From contig JABMQV010000100.1 in NCBI GenBank assembly GCA_013203065.1, positions 1 through 5,018 on the forward strand: a stretch of 5,018 bases of DNA, written 5' to 3'. Positions 1 through 5,018 of the stretch are shown here, piece by piece (the stretch's first letter is position 1; each line of letters opens with the position of its first letter). The notes beneath the pieces are model-generated. The model worked only from the letters and a program-made list of their open reading frames with translations. It was not told where the DNA came from and did not search any database. The DNA is from Desulfobacteraceae bacterium (GTDB lineage: Bacteria > Desulfobacterota > DSM-4660 > Desulfatiglandales > Desulfatiglandaceae). The translations under genes were made by a program, and so were the position numbers.

Positions 1-1175
1 GTATTTCCTATCTCCATATCTCCTGCGGGGTGGCTGAATCCATCCACATGACCATTCCCCCAATGGATGTGGAGCCAGGTTTCCTGGCCCCACTGGCCGA
101 AGCCGTCAGAAGGAGCGTATCGGTACCCATCATCGTTGCAGGCAGGATAAATGATCCTCACATAGCAGATTCCCTCGTTAAAGAGGGGAAGGCCGATCTG
201 ATCTCTATGGGAAGGGCTTTGTGGGCGGATCCCCAGCTTCCCCTTAAGGCATTAGAAGGACGCTTCGATGAGATCCGACCCTGTATTGCCTGCAATCAGG
301 GGTGCCGTAGACAAATCGATCGTTGCTGCCTGATGAATCCGGAAACCGGTCGAGAAAAGGAATTTGAGATTCATCTTGTGAAGCAATCCAAGAGACTCCT
401 TGTAATCGGAGGCGGCCCTGCCGGAATGGAATTTGCCCGGGTTGCTTCCCTCAGGGGTCATGAAGTCACCATTCTTGAAAAATCCTCTCAATTAGGAGGA
501 AACTTTCGTCTGGCTTCAGTCCCTCCAAAGAAAGCTGAAATCCTTAAGGGCATCCTTTATCTGGAGCGTGAAATAAGAAGGCTGGGCGTTCGCATTGAAA
601 CGAAAAAGGAGGCAACGCCGGAAGAACTGGAGAAATTGAAGTTCGACGAGCTTATCATAGCCACAGGGGCCTTGCCTTTGATCCCTCCCATTCAAGGAGC
701 CGAATCAAACAATGTCATCCTTGCCCAAGATGTGCTCCTTGAAAAAAGGAGCGTGGGCAACCGCGTCTTGGTCATAGGCGGGGGTATGGTAGGATGCGAG
801 GTGGCGGATTTTCTCTCCGCCAGAGGAAAAAAGGTGATTTTGACGGAAATCCTTCCAGACATTGTCCCCCACACCGATGCCCCTTCCGCACTTTTTCTCC
901 GTGAAAGGCTCCGAGATCAAAAGGTTGAGATCCGGACTTCCTCTGAGGTGAAAAGAATCTCCGGAAATGAAGTCAGCATTAAACAAAAAGGAGAGGAAAA
1001 GGTCGTCGGACCTATAGACAGCGTCATCATTGCGGCAGGGTACGGGGCGCAGACGAATTTGGTCCGCAGCCTGGATTCCGCGTCTTACAAAATCCGCATC
1101 ATCGGAGATGCCTCAGAAGCGAGGGATGCCTTGTGGGCCATTTATGAAGGGGCAAAGACGGCTCGTGAGATTTGA
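1..1175 (+). CDS. Old Yellow Enzyme-type NADH:flavin oxidoreductase (2,4-dienoyl-CoA reductase / enoate reductase / BaiCD-like), 5' partial
   Basis: The reading frame is open to the window edge (first full codon at base 3), giving about 390 codons. Full-length family members have roughly 640-680 residues, so the N-terminal part of the FMN barrel is missing. The GTG at 30 is an internal valine, since the residues before it already fit the barrel. Seen in order: the end of the FMN (beta/alpha)8 barrel (AGRINDP, then SMGRALWADP); a [4Fe-4S] cysteine cluster CIACNQGC at 282-305 with a Cys-Cys pair at 324-329 leading into LMNP; an FAD-binding Rossmann motif VIGGGPAG around 402-425; and an inserted NAD(P)H-binding motif VIGGGMVG at 771-794. 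The acidic LTEI at the end of the next strand suggests NADH. The C-terminal IIGDASEARDAL motif is typical of the flavin domain. By family, such enzymes reduce activated C=C bonds of enoyl- or dienoyl-CoA or cyclic enones in the cytoplasm, passing electrons NADH-FAD-FeS-FMN. The exact substrate cannot be told. Decaying beta-oxidation genes follow downstream. Confidence 0.93.
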   Translation, partial: ISYLHISCGVAESIHMTIPPMDVEPGFLAPLAEAVRRSVSVPIIVAGRINDPHIADSLVKEGKADLISMGRALWADPQLPLKALEGRFDEIRPCIACNQGCRRQIDRCCLMNPETGREKEFEIHLVKQSKRLLVIGGGPAGMEFARVASLRGHEVTILEKSSQLGGNFRLASVPPKKAEILKGILYLEREIRRLGVRIETKKEATPEELEKLKFDELIIATGALPLIPPIQGAESNNVILAQDVLLEKRSVGNRVLVIGGGMVGCEVADFLSARGKKVILTEILPDIVPHTDAPSALFLRERLRDQKVEIRTSSEVKRISGNEVSIKQKGEEKVVGPIDSVIIAAGYGAQTNLVRSLDSASYKIRIIGDASEARDALWAIYEGAKTAREI

Positions 1176-1246
1176 GTATGCAGGCTGTTGACGGCGCTAC
1201 AAATCGGAGCCTTCCAGCGACTAAGTCAAGGGGGGGACCCATTAAG

Positions 1247-1253
1247 AAGGAGG
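1247..1253 (+). promoter_or_regulatory. Ribosome binding site of the EthD-family gene
   Basis: A full AAGGAGG lies 8 nt before the GTG at 1262. It fixes the translation start of the EthD gene there. The in-frame TTG at 1172 has no comparable site and overlaps the end of the oxidoreductase gene. Confidence 0.75.
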
Positions 1254-1261
1254 GAAACATC

Positions 1262-1928
1262 GTGATCAAGGCAATACATTTTTTCCACCGAAGGCCGGAT
1301 CTAACGGTGGAAGACTTTCAGGAGTACTGGCGTACAACACATGCCGATCTGGTCCGGCAGGTTCCCGGGATACAACGCTGCGTACAATGTAACACTGTTG
1401 TCGGGCTACGGCCGGCCCGCACCTCCGGTCTTAGATGGTGTGGAGGAGATCTCATTCGATTCAACGGCCGATCTCGCCTCGGCTTTAGAGACACCGGCCG
1501 GTGAGGTTGCCCAGGCCGATTTGGCAAATTTTCTGGACACGAATCGGGTGAGGCACATTGTAACTGAAGAGATCGAGATCAAACCGGGTACCATTCGAGA
1601 AGGCATGGTGAAAAACATCGAACCGGTTACTCGCAAGCAAGGGATGCCCGTTGCAGAATTCCATGCTTATTGGAGCGAATTCCATGGGCCGCTTGCGGCG
1701 AAGATTGATGTCATTGAACGGTATGTACAGTCCCATACATTGATGGATGAGTACAAAAAAGAGGTGCCTCCTGCTTACGACGGGGTCGCTGAGACGTGGT
1801 TTACTGACACTGCCTCCATGCGCCACTCGGCCACCACGGCCGAGTATGCTGAAACTCGTGACGATGAGAAAAATTTTCTAACCGAACCGTTGCCATTTAT
1901 AATTACTCACGAGGTAAGGGTCATCTAA
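1262..1928 (+). pseudogene. Two-domain EthD-family protein, frameshifted
   Basis: Two tandem EthD-type (dimeric alpha+beta barrel) domains are visible. Domain 1 starts at GTG 1262 (IKAIHFFHRRPDLTVEDF, then YWRTTHADLVRQVPGI). It continues in this frame to about 1396 (VQCNT), then resumes in the frame holding LLSGYGRPAPPVLDGVEE (from about 1395) through to the TAA at 1926-1928. Domain 2 (VKNIEPVTRKQGMPVAEF, YWSEFHGPLAAKI, RYVQSHTL, then AYDGVAETWF) lies wholly in the second frame. Aligning the two domains (VQCNT-LLSGY against VQSHTLMDEY) indicates loss of 2 nt near 1395. Without the shift the product would be about 222 residues, a normal size for a double EthD protein. The family is named from ethyl tert-butyl ether degradation clusters; its biochemical role is poorly defined and it often sits in catabolic operons. 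The frameshift may be real decay or a sequencing error, as the rest of the frame is well preserved. The stop overlaps an ATG (TAATG at 1926-1930), suggesting former coupling to a following gene. Confidence 0.85.
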
Positions 1929-2005
1929 TGGCTTGGACCTCATTTACATCCCTGGCTCGCTTTGACGGAACGACACTCGTGTTGATTGCATGGCCTGTCC
2001 CGTGT

Positions 2006-2237
2006 TCAGATTTTGTCCTTGCCCATGTGGGCCTTGGTGCAGACACAATGGTGGGTGCTCCGGGAGAAGACCAACGTCAACGGTGGCGCAATCGCTATCA
2101 GGCATCCGGTAGGTGCCGGCGGCGCCCGTATCACCATGACCCTCATGTATGAGTTGATGCGTAGGGGCGGCGGCTATGGAGTGGCGGCCATCTGCGGCGG
2201 ATTGGGACAAGGTGAATCTCTTGTGTTGAAAGTCTAG
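2006..2237 (+). pseudogene. Thiolase (acetyl-CoA acyltransferase) C-terminal remnant
   Basis: From about 2064 to the TAG at 2235-2237 one frame reads as the end of a thiolase: [20 protein letters not shown], then a helix with [13 protein letters not shown], then [17 protein letters not shown] and stop. Both C-terminal active-site elements are present: the His of the HP-G--G motif (codon 2103-2105) and the Cys of the CGG-GQG motif (codon 2193-2195). The usual Gly before the His-Pro is Arg here. Just upstream, another frame (2006-2050) reads [16 protein letters not shown], which fits the family's N-E-A-F-A...LA...LGAD segment, so a frameshift near 2050-2065 is likely. Nothing recognisable as the preceding ~300 residues, including the nucleophilic Cys region, is found. 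The 74-codon frame from ATG 1928 carries the upstream piece. Its first ~26 codons (1928-2005) I cannot assign. Thiolases cleave 3-ketoacyl-CoA in the last step of beta-oxidation; this copy cannot be functional. Confidence 0.8.
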
Positions 2238-2438
2238 TAATGAAATCTATCCTGGAGATCGATTGACTTGGGAGATGACATTTGGGTCGATCCCAGAAAG
2301 GCGAGGCAAGTCAAGCGCATGAACCTGATTACTCTGTGCACTCTCTTCGCCAACCAGGAAGGGGAGACGGTCTCGAGGGCCAGTTCACTCGCCATCGAAG
2401 AGAAGTACACTGAGGCATATGGGAAAAAGCAAGTATGA
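2230..2438 (+). pseudogene. MaoC-type (hot-dog fold) enoyl-CoA hydratase remnant, frameshifted
   Basis: One frame (2230-2322) reads NEIYPGDRLTWEMTFGSI followed by PERRGK, which fits the MaoC-family strand pattern (hydrophobic)-x-PGD-x-L. The next frame (about 2322-2438) reads MNLITLCTLFANQEGETV then SRASSLAIEEKY, which fits the following strand and the N-Q-[DE]-G-E-x-V turn near the C-terminus of MaoC proteins. PGD and NQEGE are about 34 codons apart, the usual spacing, so the two pieces join across a frameshift between about 2310 and 2322. The N-terminal half of the domain, which carries the D-x4-H hydratase motif, is missing: the fragment begins right at the thiolase stop, as if a deletion had joined the two genes. 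The family hydrates enoyl-CoA thioesters, which suits the neighbours. The match is by motif reading only, so it is less secure than the thiolase call. The second-frame piece could alternatively be a small orphan ORF (TTG 2268 to TGA 2438). Confidence 0.6.
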
Positions 2439-2581
2439 ATACATGAATTCCATCCATACTCATCCGCACCAGTTTGCCATACAAACGAAGTACATTCCAG
2501 TGACAGCCAGAAAGAATGCCCAGTGCTGGAAGCGAGACCTTAGGCAAAAAGCTGGTCAGTATGGAAATCTTCTATTTTCAT
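2439..2581 (+). other. Unassigned stretch before the first SDR gene
   Basis: This stretch lies between the hydratase remnant and the ribosome binding site at 2582. A short frame from ATG 2419 to the TAA at 2581-2583 (54 codons, including QFAIQTKYIPVTARK) runs through it, overlapping the end of the hydratase remnant. It has only a poorly spaced GAGG before its start, and I recognise no family. Given the gene relics on either side, it may be decayed coding sequence. No convincing promoter, hairpin with T-run, or repeat is visible. Confidence 0.3.
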
Positions 2582-2588
2582 AAGGAGG
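2582..2588 (+). promoter_or_regulatory. Ribosome binding site of the first SDR gene
   Basis: A full AAGGAGG sits 6 nt before ATG 2595. It fixes that start and argues that the gene is still translated despite the decayed sequence upstream. Confidence 0.8.
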
Positions 2589-2594
2589 AGAGAC

Positions 2595-3335
2595 ATGAGA
2601 CTTGAGAACGAAGTGGCTATTGTAACGGGCGCCGCTCGCGGTATTGGAGAAGCCATCGCCTATCGCTTCGTGGAAGAGGGGGCCAAGGTAACTCTGTGTG
2701 ACGTGGACGAAGATGGACTTGAACAGGTTGACGCCAAGATCAAGGAGATCGGTGGGGCGTGTATGCTTGCCGCGGGCGATATTGTGGACAGGGCCTTTGT
2801 GCAGTCTATGGTGGATGATACGGTGAAGACCTTCGGGACCCTGAATGTGATGGTCAACAACGCCGCCATCACCCGCGATGCCATCCTCCACAAGATGACG
2901 GAGGAGCAGTGGGACCAGGTGATGGATGTGAATCTGAAGGGGAGTTTCAATTGTCTTCAGGCTGCTGCCATCTACATGCGGAGTCAGGGTAGTGGGAGCA
3001 TTATCAATGTTTCTTCCACCTCCAGGTTCGGAAACCCGGGACAGCTCAATTATTCCGCCACTAAGGGGGGCGTCGTGGGCATGACCCGAACGGCCGCCAA
3101 GGAACTCAGCCGAAAGAAGATTACTTGTAACTGCATTTCCCCCGGCACCATCTGGACCGACATGCTGAAGGCAGTTCCTGAACCTATCCAAGAGCAGTTC
3201 AAGGCGAGCATTCCCCTGGGTCGTTTCGGTGATCCGAGGGAGGTGGCCCATTTGGCCGTGTTCCTGGCATCGGATGAGGCATCCTATATTACCGGTCAGA
3301 CCATCAACTGTGACGGCGGATCGTTTATGATCTAG
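2595..3335 (+). CDS. Short-chain dehydrogenase/reductase, FabG-like (likely 3-hydroxyacyl-CoA or cyclic-alcohol dehydrogenase)
   Basis: A complete classical SDR of 246 residues, the normal length for the FabG-type group. The start is fixed by an ideal ribosome binding site. Visible elements: the TGAARGIG cofactor motif at residues 11-18; an acidic Asp36 at the end of the second strand (LCDVD), which in this family favours NAD(H) over NADP(H); the NNAA motif at 88-91; the catalytic tetrad Asn113, Ser140, Tyr153 and Lys157 (YSATK); the PGT motif at 183-185; and the C-terminal TGQTINCDGG segment. It is a cytoplasmic soluble oxidoreductase with no signal peptide or membrane segment. The sequence does not distinguish a fatty-acid FabG from a catabolic dehydrogenase. 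The NAD-type Asp, the adjacent second SDR and the acyl-CoA-enzyme relics on both sides favour an oxidative role on a hydroxyacyl-CoA or cyclic hydroxy compound. A long antisense frame opposite it is a shadow. Confidence 0.93.
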   Translation: MRLENEVAIVTGAARGIGEAIAYRFVEEGAKVTLCDVDEDGLEQVDAKIKEIGGACMLAAGDIVDRAFVQSMVDDTVKTFGTLNVMVNNAAITRDAILHKMTEEQWDQVMDVNLKGSFNCLQAAAIYMRSQGSGSIINVSSTSRFGNPGQLNYSATKGGVVGMTRTAAKELSRKKITCNCISPGTIWTDMLKAVPEPIQEQFKASIPLGRFGDPREVAHLAVFLASDEASYITGQTINCDGGSFMI

Positions 3336-3362
3336 CCCGTGTGCGTGGTTCTGATGACCTAC

Positions 3363-3368
3363 GGGGAG
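3363..3368 (+). promoter_or_regulatory. Ribosome binding site deciding the start of the second SDR gene
   Basis: GGGGAG lies 6 nt before ATG 3375 but touches ATG 3369 directly. It therefore supports 3375 as the start, not 3369 or the far-upstream GTG at 3339. Confidence 0.6.
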
Positions 3369-3374
3369 ATGAAA

Positions 3375-4133
3375 ATGGGAATCGAAATCAGCTTGGATGG
3401 AAAGGCGGCTGTGGTAACCGGAGCGGGACGGGGCATCGGAAAGTCGGTTGCCCTTACCCTGGCCGATGCAGGGGCAGATGTTGTGCTGGCAGCCAGGACC
3501 ACATCGCAGCTGGAGGAGACAGCAGAGGAGATCCGTGCTAGGGGAGGGAAGGCACTACCCATTAGGACCGATGTGACCGATAAGAATAGCGTGGAGAAGC
3601 TGATGGCTGGGTCCCTTGATACATTTGGAGGGCTGCACATTTTGGTCAACAACGCCGCCACTATGGCCCCCAAGCCGCTCCTGGATCAAAGTGAGGATGA
3701 ATGGGACAGAGTCATGGCGGTCAACCTCAAATCAGTTTTCCTTTGTACCCAGGCAGCAGGACGCCACATGGTCCAACAGCGATACGGGAAGATTGTCAAC
3801 ATGGCCTCTACCGGCGGGGAGGCCGCCGGCCCCATGAACGCCTCCTATCACGCCAGTAAAGCAGGGATTATCCTCTTCACCAAGTCGGTGGCATTGGAGT
3901 GGATTCGATACAATATCAACATCAATGCGGTGGGACCTGGGTTCGTGGATACCGACCTGGTAGATCAGTTTATTCAGAAAGGCACCAGGGAGAATAGACT
4001 CAAGGGGATCCCCATCCGGCGTTTTGCTGAGCCTCAGGAGATCGCCAATCTGGTACTGTTCCTGGCCTCTGATCTTTCAAGCTACATGGTTGGGGAACAT
4101 GTAATCATCGATGGGGGAATGACCATTCCCTGA
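3375..4133 (+). CDS. Short-chain dehydrogenase/reductase, second copy
   Basis: With the start at ATG 3375 the protein has 252 residues and begins MGIEISLDGKAAVVTGAGRG, the usual short lead-in before the first strand. A GTG at 3339 in the same frame would add 12 residues that fit nothing. Visible elements: TGAGRGIG at residues 15-22; Arg41 at the end of the second strand (LAART), which points to NADP(H), unlike the Asp in the upstream SDR; NNAA at 92-95; the catalytic tetrad Asn117, Ser145, Tyr158 and Lys162 (YHASK); PGFVDTD at 188-194; and the C-terminal IIDGG segment. The gene starts 39 nt after the first SDR stop, so the two are probably co-transcribed. The proteins are clearly different members of the superfamily, not a recent tandem duplication. 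The likely role is oxidation or reduction of a hydroxy/keto intermediate; the substrate is unknown. Confidence 0.92.
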   Translation: MGIEISLDGKAAVVTGAGRGIGKSVALTLADAGADVVLAARTTSQLEETAEEIRARGGKALPIRTDVTDKNSVEKLMAGSLDTFGGLHILVNNAATMAPKPLLDQSEDEWDRVMAVNLKSVFLCTQAAGRHMVQQRYGKIVNMASTGGEAAGPMNASYHASKAGIILFTKSVALEWIRYNININAVGPGFVDTDLVDQFIQKGTRENRLKGIPIRRFAEPQEIANLVLFLASDLSSYMVGEHVIIDGGMTIP

Positions 4134-4155
4134 GGGGCGGAACCCTCCATCTTGA

Positions 4156-4349
4156 CCTGTAGGCACGAAGGGCAAATGCAGCTTCTTACCTAAAACTTTG
4201 CTGAAAGGGTTTATTTGGTGTCAAGGTTTCTGCGAACTTAATGCCGGATCAAACCTGACTAACCTGATCGTCCAGGCCGCCTAGTGGGAGACGCATACAT
4301 CGTCAACGGCCCGAAAACCAGGGACAGCTTTACCCACATCGCCCGATGA
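4156..4349 (+). pseudogene. Acyl-CoA dehydrogenase remnant (middle domain), frameshifted
   Basis: One frame (4156-4281) reads VGTKGKCSFLPKTLLKG, then FIWCQGFCELNAGSNLTNL and IVQA. It aligns without gaps to the acyl-CoA dehydrogenase pattern FLPKIL-G-EIWCQGFSEP-AGSDL--L--RA. After a TAG at 4282-4284 in that frame, the next frame (4284-4346) continues VGDAYIVNGPKTRDSFTHIA, matching the family's GD-YVVNGQKIWTS-AH-AD, up to the TGA at 4347-4349. Counting residues across the join implies a single-base deletion near 4279-4284. About 64 codons remain of a roughly 390-residue enzyme. The N-terminal helical domain and the C-terminal domain with the catalytic Glu are absent. Family-conserved positions are also changed (SEP to CEL, GSD to GSN), as expected in a relic under no selection. 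In-frame stops bound both pieces. Such enzymes carry out the first, FAD-dependent step of beta-oxidation, so this gene once fitted the cluster. Confidence 0.78.
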
Positions 4350-4374
4350 TGTATACCGTAGGAAAGAAATTTAG

Positions 4375-5018
4375 ATGAATCAGATGTTGAAGATGGAAAT
4401 CCTGGAGTGGCTCAAGGGACGCGCTGACGCCGTGGGTTTTGCTCCCGTGGAACGGTTTCGCGAGGCACCGACAGAACATCATCCTTCTTTGGTCTGCAAA
4501 AACGCGGAGATGGTGGTTGTATTCGGGCGGTCAGTACCAAGAGGTATCATGAGCTCTCCGGAGTATAGCCTCTATCTTCTTCACAGGAGTTATCATACCC
4601 TCTATCCGTACCTGGATGAAGTGGCTATAGAGCTCACCAACAGAATCGAAAGGGAGGGTTATTTGGCAGTTCCAATCCCTTCCTATGCCCCTGTTGTCTA
4701 TCATGAGCAAGAGCCTTGGGGCATCATTTCATTGAAGCATGCCGCTGTCCTTGCCGGTCTAGGGGCATTTGGCCGAAATGGCCTTTTCTATCATCGCGGG
4801 TATGGTTCTCTCCTAAGATTGGGGGGCGTGGTAACGAACGTAAAGATGCCTGGGGATCCGGTCATTGAAGGGTCGTACCTTCCAGAATGTCAAGCATGTC
4901 AGGAAGCATGCCCAACAGGGGCATTTCAAAATGGTCTCTTCAACAAGGCCATCTGCATGGCATACTCTATAAGACACGCTATTTATCCTCTTGCCCTCAA
5001 GGACGAGCGAGGTCGCAA
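4375..5018 (+). CDS. QueG-like [4Fe-4S] protein (epoxyqueuosine-reductase-related), 3' partial
   Basis: The frame is open from ATG 4375 to the window end (214 codons plus two bases). A weak AGGAAAG lies at 4360-4366; ATG 4384 and ATG 4393 are alternative starts. The N-terminus (LKGRADAVGFAPVERF, then EMVVVFGRSVPRGI) and the stretch SLKHAAVLAGLGAFGRNGL at residues 119-137 are typical of the family that includes epoxyqueuosine reductase QueG and related iron-sulfur proteins. A ferredoxin-type motif ECQACQEACPTGAF follows at 171-184, and a further Cys194 lies in AICMAY. True QueG uses cobalamin and two [4Fe-4S] clusters to reduce epoxyqueuosine in tRNA. This protein belongs to the broader, poorly characterised group, so I do not assign queG. 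The usual first Cys of C-x2-C-x2-C-x3-C-P is a Leu here (residue 169). The gene sits 25 nt after the acyl-CoA dehydrogenase relic, and its link to the cluster is uncertain. Confidence 0.8.
   Translation, partial: MNQMLKMEILEWLKGRADAVGFAPVERFREAPTEHHPSLVCKNAEMVVVFGRSVPRGIMSSPEYSLYLLHRSYHTLYPYLDEVAIELTNRIEREGYLAVPIPSYAPVVYHEQEPWGIISLKHAAVLAGLGAFGRNGLFYHRGYGSLLRLGGVVTNVKMPGDPVIEGSYLPECQACQEACPTGAFQNGLFNKAICMAYSIRHAIYPLALKDERGR

Noticed and set aside
1172..1261. Extended TTG start for the EthD gene
   Set aside because: The added 30 residues do not fit the family, overlap the previous gene's stop, and lack a ribosome binding site. GTG 1262 has an ideal one.
1341..1394. ATG 1341 as start of an independent 195-residue protein
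   Set aside because: The first ~18 residues read out of frame through conserved EthD domain 1 coding sequence. The frame becomes EthD-like only after the frameshift near 1395.
1656..1686. Direct repeat GAATTCCATG at 21-nt spacing
   Set aside because: It encodes two EFH peptides inside the normal EthD domain 2 and is explained by the protein sequence.
1944..2210. 88-codon antisense ORF over the thiolase remnant
   Set aside because: The plus strand there has clear thiolase motifs; the antisense product is low in recognisable content and has no family signature.
2556..3251. 231-codon antisense ORF opposite the first SDR
   Set aside because: It lies opposite a gene with full SDR motifs and an ideal ribosome binding site, and its translation shows no recognisable domain.
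4132..4147. GAGGG-GCGGAA-CCCTC hairpin at the end of the second SDR as a terminator
   Set aside because: The stem is only 5 bp and no T-run follows, so an intrinsic terminator is not supported.
4345..4366. Possible -10 box (TATACC) ahead of the QueG-like gene
   Set aside because: No -35 hexamer at suitable spacing, and the sequence overlaps the end of the acyl-CoA dehydrogenase relic.
1..5018. CRISPR array, tRNA/rRNA, insertion sequence or riboswitch
   Set aside because: I found no regularly spaced repeats, cloverleaf or rRNA signatures, transposase motifs, terminal inverted repeats or recognisable riboswitch cores on either strand.

Overview
The window is a single-direction (+ strand) stretch of a bacterial catabolic or beta-oxidation-type gene cluster, with roughly balanced base composition. 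The first gene encodes a [4Fe-4S]/FMN/FAD ene-reductase of the FadH/BaiCD/enoate-reductase type, and the last encodes a QueG-like [4Fe-4S] protein. Both are common in anaerobes. Together with the CoA-ester chemistry of the neighbours, they suggest an anaerobic, perhaps sulfate-reducing or syntrophic, proteobacterium-like host. That assignment is inference; no taxonomic marker is present.

Layout: (1) 1-1175, the C-terminal part of an Old Yellow Enzyme-type NADH:flavin oxidoreductase, cut by the window start. (2) 1262-1928, a two-domain EthD-family protein broken by one frameshift near 1395. (3) 2006-2237, the C-terminal remnant of a thiolase. (4) 2230-2438, the remnant of a MaoC-type hot-dog hydratase, frameshifted and lacking its N-terminal half. 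(5) 2595-3335 and 3375-4133, two intact short-chain dehydrogenases (SDRs) with complete catalytic tetrads. (6) 4156-4349, a short frameshifted remnant of an acyl-CoA dehydrogenase, in what otherwise looks like an intergenic gap. (7) 4375-5018, the N-terminal part of a QueG-like iron-sulfur protein, cut by the window end.

Taken together, acyl-CoA dehydrogenase, hydratase, 3-hydroxyacyl dehydrogenase (SDR), thiolase and an ene-reductase are the enzymes expected for beta-oxidation-like breakdown of an unsaturated, cyclic or branched CoA ester. Here the dehydrogenase, hydratase and thiolase survive only as fragments, the EthD gene is frameshifted, and the two SDRs are intact. The main result is therefore a partly decayed catabolic operon whose 'intergenic' gaps are gene relics. 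I see no RNA gene, CRISPR array, insertion sequence or convincing new system, and no strong intrinsic terminator.
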